19,820 bases of DNA from assembly GCA_937899895.1 (NCBI GenBank), contig CALBQR010000051.1, positions 1-19,820 of the forward strand. Reading direction: 5' to 3'. Made by a program: the position numbers and the translations under genes. This DNA comes from an uncultured Alistipes sp. Its GTDB lineage: Bacteria; Bacteroidota; Bacteroidia; Bacteroidales; Rikenellaceae. A model generated the notes under the pieces. The model was not told the origin of the DNA. It did not search any database and worked only from the letters and a program-made list of their open reading frames with translations. Positions 15,675-19,820 of this stretch are shown piece after piece; position 1 is the stretch's first letter, and every line of letters starts with the position of its first letter.

Positions 15675-15700
15675 GTCGATACCCAATGGGTGCGATCGAC
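15675..15700 (+). repeat. Nested inverted repeat downstream of rpsT
   Basis: GTCGAT (15675-15680) pairs with ATCGAC (15695-15700). Inside it, ACCC (15681-15684) pairs with GGGT (15688-15691) over an AAT loop, leaving GCG as a bulge. ACCC can instead pair with the earlier GGGT at 15673-15676, so two exclusive folds are possible. It lies between the rpsT stop and its terminator hairpin. Whether it acts in control of the next gene is unknown. Confidence 0.4.
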
Positions 15701-15710
15701 GATAATTTTT

Positions 15711-15740
15711 AGGGTGTCTGTTGCAGACACCCTTATTTTG
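15711..15740 (+). terminator. Intrinsic terminator after rpsT, probably leaky
   Basis: AGGGTGTCTG (15711-15720) pairs over a three-base loop TTG with CAGACACCCT (15724-15733), a perfect ten-pair stem. The tail is only TATTTTG, an interrupted T-run. The helicase ATG is at 15761, so there is little room for a separate promoter after the hairpin. Some read-through is therefore likely. Confidence 0.85.
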
Positions 15741-15760
15741 CTTGTGTGAACTTACGTAGA

Positions 15761-17728
15761 ATGGAACAAGAGAATAATACTATCCAAACAAACGAGATTG
15801 ACGCCCCCACAATGACATTTGCCGAGTTGGGTCTTGATGAGCAGATGTTGCGCGCGGTCGAGGCAAAGGGCTTCGAGAGCCCGTCGCCTATTCAGCGATT
15901 GACGATCCCTGCACTGCTTGGCGAGGGTACGGACCTTATCGCGCAGGCGCAGACGGGTACGGGCAAGACGGCAGCCTTCGGACTGCCTTTGTTGCAACTG
16001 CTGACCCCCAAAGCGGGTCGCGTTCAGGCGATTATATTGGTGCCTACGCGCGAGTTGGCGTTGCAGGTAACCGAGGAGTTGATCTCGTTCAACCACGAAA
16101 AACGAGTGTCGGTAACGGCAATTTATGGCGGTGCGTCGATTGGCGAGCAGTTGCGTCGTCTGTCGCGCGGTGTCGATATTGTTGTGGGTACGCCCGGTCG
16201 CGTGCTGGATCATATCGGTCGCGGCTCGCTCGATCTGTCGTCAATCAGCTATATGGTGCTCGACGAGGCCGACGAGATGCTCAATATGGGCTTTATCGAG
16301 GATATCGAGGCGATTATGGCGGCGATGAACGAGGAGCGTCGCGTGTTGTTGTTTTCGGCGACGATGCCCGAACGAATTGTGCGTCTGTCGCAGTCGTATA
16401 TGCGTGAGCCGCAGATGCTTCGCGTCGAGGCGCAGCAGCTGACAACCGACCTCACGGACCAGATCTACTTTGAGGTGCGCGAGAGCGATAAGTTCGATGC
16501 GCTGACCCGAATTGTCGATGTCGAGGCGGAGTTCTATGGCATTGTCTTTTGCCGCACGAAGGTTGCGGTTGATGAGATTGCAAACCGCTTGCAGGAGCGT
16601 GGCTATGCGGCCGAGGGTCTGCACGGCGATGTGTCGCAGGCACAGCGCGAGAAGATCCTGCGCCGATTCAAGGCCCGCCAAGCCAATATTCTGGTGGCTA
16701 CGGACGTTGCTGCGCGAGGTATTGATATCGTAAATCTCTCACACGTAATTAATTACTCGTTGCCGCAGGATTCGGAGAGCTACGTGCATCGCATTGGTCG
16801 TACGGGTCGCGCGGGAAATGCGGGTACGGCGATTACATTCCTTTCTCCCGCCGAGTTCCGCCAGTTTGGCTACTTGAAACGCGACATTAAGGTCGATATC
16901 AAGCGCGAGGAGTTGCCCTCGCCGCAGGATATCGTGGCGATGAAACGCAAGCGCATCAAAGACGAGATGGCCGAGGTCATCGAGAGTGAGAACTACGTTA
17001 CTTATACCGATATGGCCATCGAGCTGATGGGCGACTATACGCCGGAGGTGGCGATGGCGGCACTGCTGCGAATGGCCTTCAAGAATGAACTTGACGAGAA
17101 GCAGTATCCCGAAATTCGCTCGTTTGCGGTGGATCGTCGCGGTACGGTGCGTCTGTTCCTGTCGATTGGTCGCAAGGATGGTTTCGACGGTCGCAAGCTG
17201 GTCGGACTGCTCAAACGTGAGTGCGATCTGCGCGACAAACATATCAGCGATGTGAAGGTTGCAGATTGCTATTCGTTTGTAACTGTGCCCTTTACCGATG
17301 CCGAGGAGGTTGTGCGCCGACTGAATAAACTGCGCAAGGGCAAGCGACCCGTTGCCGAGATCACCGAGGGTGCGCGTTCGGAGAAGGCGCAGAAGCCGCG
17401 CCGCGAGCGATCGGCACGTGAGGAAAGAGCTGTGCGCGAGGTGCGTTCGACACGCGAAGAGCGCACACCGGCCGAGCGAGCTGCCGCAGAGGCATTTGCA
17501 GCGGAGCGAGAACAGGCTGTACGTGAGCAGACCGAACGCCCGAAGCGCAACTCCGCCCCTCGCCCCCAGCGCACTACGGAGCGTAGCAACGACACCTTCG
17601 ATTGGAGCTATTTCGAGCGTGGTGGAAACAGTTGGGGCACGGAACGCCACGGCTCGCGCGGCAAGGGTGCCAAGCCCTCGCGCGGAGCAAAAGCGACGAA
17701 GGGCGGCAAGAAGGGTGGCCGTCGATAG
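15761..17728 (+). CDS. deaD: DEAD-box ATP-dependent RNA helicase, DeaD/CsdA-like
   Basis: A 655-residue RNA helicase, likely cytoplasmic and active in ribosome assembly or RNA turnover. The core shows the Q motif near MTFAELGL and SPIQ, motif I AQTGTGKT (63-70, Lys69), Ia PTRELALQ, TPGR, motif II DEAD (168-171), motif III SAT, IV FCRTK, V ATDVAARGID and VI HRIGRTGRAG. A DbpA-type RNA-binding domain follows at about 462-531 (LFLSIGRKDGFDG). The last 120 or so residues are a low-complexity tail rich in Arg, Glu, Gly and Lys ending KKGGRR. Core plus DbpA domain plus basic tail matches CsdA/DeaD; the exact target is inferred. The ATG at 15761 is preferred to an in-frame GTG at 15746, which is only 6 bases past the terminator T-run. 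No clear promoter of its own is visible. Confidence 0.93.
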   Translation: MEQENNTIQTNEIDAPTMTFAELGLDEQMLRAVEAKGFESPSPIQRLTIPALLGEGTDLIAQAQTGTGKTAAFGLPLLQLLTPKAGRVQAIILVPTRELALQVTEELISFNHEKRVSVTAIYGGASIGEQLRRLSRGVDIVVGTPGRVLDHIGRGSLDLSSISYMVLDEADEMLNMGFIEDIEAIMAAMNEERRVLLFSATMPERIVRLSQSYMREPQMLRVEAQQLTTDLTDQIYFEVRESDKFDALTRIVDVEAEFYGIVFCRTKVAVDEIANRLQERGYAAEGLHGDVSQAQREKILRRFKARQANILVATDVAARGIDIVNLSHVINYSLPQDSESYVHRIGRTGRAGNAGTAITFLSPAEFRQFGYLKRDIKVDIKREELPSPQDIVAMKRKRIKDEMAEVIESENYVTYTDMAIELMGDYTPEVAMAALLRMAFKNELDEKQYPEIRSFAVDRRGTVRLFLSIGRKDGFDGRKLVGLLKRECDLRDKHISDVKVADCYSFVTVPFTDAEEVVRRLNKLRKGKRPVAEITEGARSEKAQKPRRERSAREERAVREVRSTREERTPAERAAAEAFAAEREQAVREQTERPKRNSAPRPQRTTERSNDTFDWSYFERGGNSWGTERHGSRGKGAKPSRGAKATKGGKKGGRR

Positions 17729-17755
17729 CTCGCGCGTATGCCGCGTATGACAAAG

Positions 17756-17840
17756 TGGCAGACGGAATGCTCGACGCACGGCGCATTTTGGCATAAAACT
17801 GTGTCAAACGTGGTTTGGCATACCGATTGATATATATGTT
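17756..17840 (+). promoter_or_regulatory. groESL upstream control region with repeated TGGCA boxes
   Basis: TGGCA occurs three times, at 17756, 17789 and 17816; the last two are within identical TTTGGCATA boxes 27 bases apart. CAAAC-GTG-GTTTG (17805-17817), extended by two weaker pairs, is a dyad overlapping the third box. TGGCAGACGGAATGCT at 17756-17771 resembles the sigma-54 pattern, with GG and GC correctly spaced, and TGGCATACCGATTGAT at 17816-17831 resembles it less well. No good TAnnTTTG -7 box lies in the 157-base gap, and no CIRCE element is present. The role as heat-shock or alternative-sigma control is inference from position. Confidence 0.45.
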
Positions 17841-17885
17841 CCTCGTAAAACAGAAAACTAACAAAAATCTAAAATAATCGAAACA

Positions 17886-18155
17886 ATGAATGTAAAACCG
17901 TTATCAGACAGAGTTCTCATCCTGCCCAATCAGGCAGAGGAGAAGACCGCCGGTGGTTTGTATATCCCCGACACAGCAAAAGAGAAGCCCCTCGCAGGTA
18001 AAGTAGTGGCCGTAGGTCCCGGTACCGCAGAGGTGAAGATGGAGGTCAGCGTGGGCGACCAAGTGCTCTATGGTAAGTATGCCGGCACCGAGATTCAGGT
18101 CGAGGGCGAGAGCTATCTGATTATGCGTCAGAGCGATATTCTGGCTATTATCTAA
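17886..18155 (+). CDS. groES: Co-chaperonin GroES (Hsp10)
   Basis: An 89-residue protein that forms the seven-membered lid of the GroEL folding chamber. It begins NVKPLSDRVLI, has the mobile loop region EEKTAGGLYIPDTAKEK (about 18-34) that contacts GroEL, then GKVVAVGPG and VGDQVLYGKYAGTE, and ends in the typical SDILAII. The ATG at 17886 follows an A-rich leader (AAAATAATCGAAACA) and no other start is plausible. groEL begins 23 bases after the stop, so the pair forms the usual operon. Control probably acts through the repeat-bearing region upstream. Confidence 0.98.
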   Translation: MNVKPLSDRVLILPNQAEEKTAGGLYIPDTAKEKPLAGKVVAVGPGTAEVKMEVSVGDQVLYGKYAGTEIQVEGESYLIMRQSDILAII

Positions 18156-18178
18156 TCCGATTAAACTGAAAACAGACT

Positions 18179-19807
18179 ATGGCAAAAGAGATTAAATATA
18201 ACGTTGAGGCGCGCGAGCTGCTCAAAGAGGGTGTCGATGCGCTGAGCAATGCAGTGAAGGTAACGCTTGGCCCCAAGGGCCGTAACGTGATCATCGACAA
18301 GAAGTTCGGTGCTCCGCAGGTAACCAAGGACGGCGTTACGGTTGCAAAGGAGGTCGAGTTGGAGGACTCGTTTGCAAATATGGGTGCGCAGATGGTTAAG
18401 GAGGTTGCCTCGAAGACCAACGACGACGCAGGTGATGGTACCACAACAGCAACCGTGCTGGCGCAGGCTATTATCGGTGTAGGTTTGAAGAATGTAACCG
18501 CAGGTGCAAACCCGATGGATTTGAAGCGCGGTATCGACAAGGCTGTTGCTACGGTTGTTGAGTCGCTCAAAGAGCAGAGCCAGGCCGTTGGTCAGGACAT
18601 CGCCAAGATCGAGCAGGTGGCAACCATCTCGGCTAACAACGACGCAAACATCGGTAAGCTGATCGCCGAGGCGATGAGCAAGGTCAATAAGGAGGGCGTG
18701 ATCACTGTCGAGGAGGCCAAGGGTACCGAGACTCACGTTGAGGTTGTTGAGGGTATGCAGTTCGATCGTGGCTACATTTCGCCCTACTTTATCACCGATA
18801 CCGAGAAGATGCTCGCGGAGTTGGACAAGCCCTTCATCTTGGTTACCGACAAGAAGATCTCGACGATGAAGGAGCTGATGGGCGTATTGGAGCCCGTTGC
18901 TCAGAGCGGTCGCTCGCTGCTGATCGTCGCCGAGGATGTTGATGGCGACGCACTGTCGGCATTGGTTGTGAATCGTCTGCGCGGCTCGTTGAAGGTGGCA
19001 GCTTGCAAGGCTCCGGGCTTTGGCGACCGTCGTAAGGAGATGTTGGAGGATATCGCAATCCTGACGGGCGGTATGGTTATCTCGACCGATAAGGGTATGA
19101 AGATCGAGGACGCTACTATCGATATGCTCGGTACTGCCGAGAAGGTAACTCTGAACAAGGAGAACACCACCATCGTAAATGGCGACGGTGCGAAGGAGGC
19201 TATCGAGGCTCGCGTTGCATCGATCCGCGCCGCTATCGAGATCTCGACTTCGGACTACGACAAGGAGAAGTTGCAGGAGCGTCTGGCCAAGTTGGCAGGT
19301 GGCGTGGCAGTTCTCTACGTTGGTGCTGCAACCGAGGTTGAGATGAAGGAGAAGAAGGACCGCGTTGATGACGCTCTGGCTGCAACACGTGCTGCGGTTG
19401 AGGAGGGTATCGTTCCGGGTGGCGGTGTTGCATACATCCGCGCAACGGCTGCTTTGGAGAATCTCAAAGGCGCAAACGAGGACCAGACAACGGGTATCAA
19501 CATCGTTAAGCGTGCTATCGAGGAGCCTCTGCGCCAGATCGTTGCAAATGCAGGCGGCGAGGGCTCGGTAGTAGTCAATAAGGTTAAGGAGGGCGAGGGT
19601 GCCTTTGGTTACAACGCTCGCGACGACCGCTACGAGGATATGCTCGCAGCAGGTATCATCGACCCGACCAAGGTTTCGCGCGTGGCATTGGAGAATGCAG
19701 CGTCGATTGCGTCGATGTTCCTGACCACCGAGTGCGTGTTAGCGGAGAAGAAGGAGGCAAATCCTGTTCCCCCGATGCCCGCAGGCGGTATGGGCGGTAT
19801 GATGTAA
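18179..19807 (+). CDS. groEL: Chaperonin GroEL (Hsp60)
   Basis: A 542-residue ATP-dependent chaperonin that forms double seven-membered rings and encloses unfolded proteins under the GroES lid. The equatorial ATP site shows LGPKGRNVII (31-40) and GDGTTTATVLA from residue 85, with Asp86 corresponding to E. coli Asp87. Asp398 in DDALAATRAAVEEGIVPGGG matches the catalytic aspartate needed for hydrolysis. The apical domain contains FDRGYISPYF. The C terminus ends in a Gly-Met tail, PMPAGGMGGMM, as usual. The full gene fits, with its stop 13 bases before the window end. Codon use is of the highly expressed type. One copy is seen here; other copies cannot be judged. Confidence 0.99.
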   Translation: MAKEIKYNVEARELLKEGVDALSNAVKVTLGPKGRNVIIDKKFGAPQVTKDGVTVAKEVELEDSFANMGAQMVKEVASKTNDDAGDGTTTATVLAQAIIGVGLKNVTAGANPMDLKRGIDKAVATVVESLKEQSQAVGQDIAKIEQVATISANNDANIGKLIAEAMSKVNKEGVITVEEAKGTETHVEVVEGMQFDRGYISPYFITDTEKMLAELDKPFILVTDKKISTMKELMGVLEPVAQSGRSLLIVAEDVDGDALSALVVNRLRGSLKVAACKAPGFGDRRKEMLEDIAILTGGMVISTDKGMKIEDATIDMLGTAEKVTLNKENTTIVNGDGAKEAIEARVASIRAAIEISTSDYDKEKLQERLAKLAGGVAVLYVGAATEVEMKEKKDRVDDALAATRAAVEEGIVPGGGVAYIRATAALENLKGANEDQTTGINIVKRAIEEPLRQIVANAGGEGSVVVNKVKEGEGAFGYNARDDRYEDMLAAGIIDPTKVSRVALENAASIASMFLTTECVLAEKKEANPVPPMPAGGMGGMM

Positions 19808-19820
19808 CGGTCGCCTTACG

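Noticed and set aside
15746..15760. GTG at 15746 as the helicase start
   Set aside because: It is 6 bases after the terminator T-run and adds only MNLRR. The ATG at 15761 gives more leader and a normal N terminus. It cannot be excluded without protein data.
17729..17885. Search for a CIRCE/HrcA operator ahead of groES
   Set aside because: Neither TTAGCACTC nor its partner GAGTGCTAA is present, even approximately, so HrcA control through CIRCE is not supported.
1..19820. Mobile elements, CRISPR arrays, phage genes, toxin-antitoxin or defence systems
   Set aside because: No transposase, integrase, terminal inverted repeats, regularly spaced repeats or accessory genes were found. Every sizeable gene belongs to a well-known housekeeping family.

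Overview
This window is core chromosome from a bacterium of the phylum Bacteroidota. It is most likely a member of the order Bacteroidales with moderately high GC, of the Alistipes/Rikenellaceae kind; that family-level guess is inference from general impression. The phylum call rests on four things. Promoter -7 boxes of the form TAnnTTTG lie ahead of gpsA, purH and the tRNA. Start codons have A-rich leaders and no clear Shine-Dalgarno sequence. The tRNA gene encodes no CCA end. The gene order purH-mreB-mreC-mreD-mrdA-rodA is familiar from Bacteroidetes genomes.

Layout, left to right: (1) the 3' end of rpoB and all of rpoC on the + strand, closed by a strong intrinsic terminator. (2) A convergent non-coding gap of 296 bases (4990-5285) holding two terminators facing each other and several unexplained inverted repeats. 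(3) gpsA and pgi, a two-gene unit on the - strand with a 4-base spacer. (4) A compact divergent promoter region, then purH and the cell-shape genes mreB, mreC, mreD, mrdA (PBP2) and rodA on the + strand; mreD/mrdA and mrdA/rodA overlap, and a large hairpin separates mreB from mreC. (5) A very good promoter driving tRNA-Glu(UUC) and, 42 bases on, rpsT (S20), then a leaky-looking terminator. (6) A CsdA/DeaD-like DEAD-box RNA helicase starting only about 28 bases after that terminator hairpin. (7) groES-groEL behind an upstream region with repeated TGGCA boxes and a dyad but no CIRCE element. No gene-free stretch exceeds 300 bases; the last 13 bases after groEL hold nothing recognisable.

The genes fall into ordinary modules: transcription (RpoB/RpoC), glycolysis and phospholipid precursor supply (Pgi, GpsA), the last two steps of de novo IMP synthesis (PurH), the elongasome that builds the lateral wall (MreB filaments, MreC/MreD scaffold, PBP2 transpeptidase, RodA glycosyltransferase), translation (tRNA-Glu, S20), RNA remodelling (DEAD-box protein) and protein folding (GroES/GroEL).

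I see no mobile element, CRISPR array, phage gene or unknown operon, and no evidence of a new biological system. The points worth a second look are regulatory: the start and promoter of purH, the hairpins in the rpoC/pgi gap and between mreB and mreC, the odd expression arrangement of the helicase, the groESL upstream boxes, and the enlarged middle of RodA.
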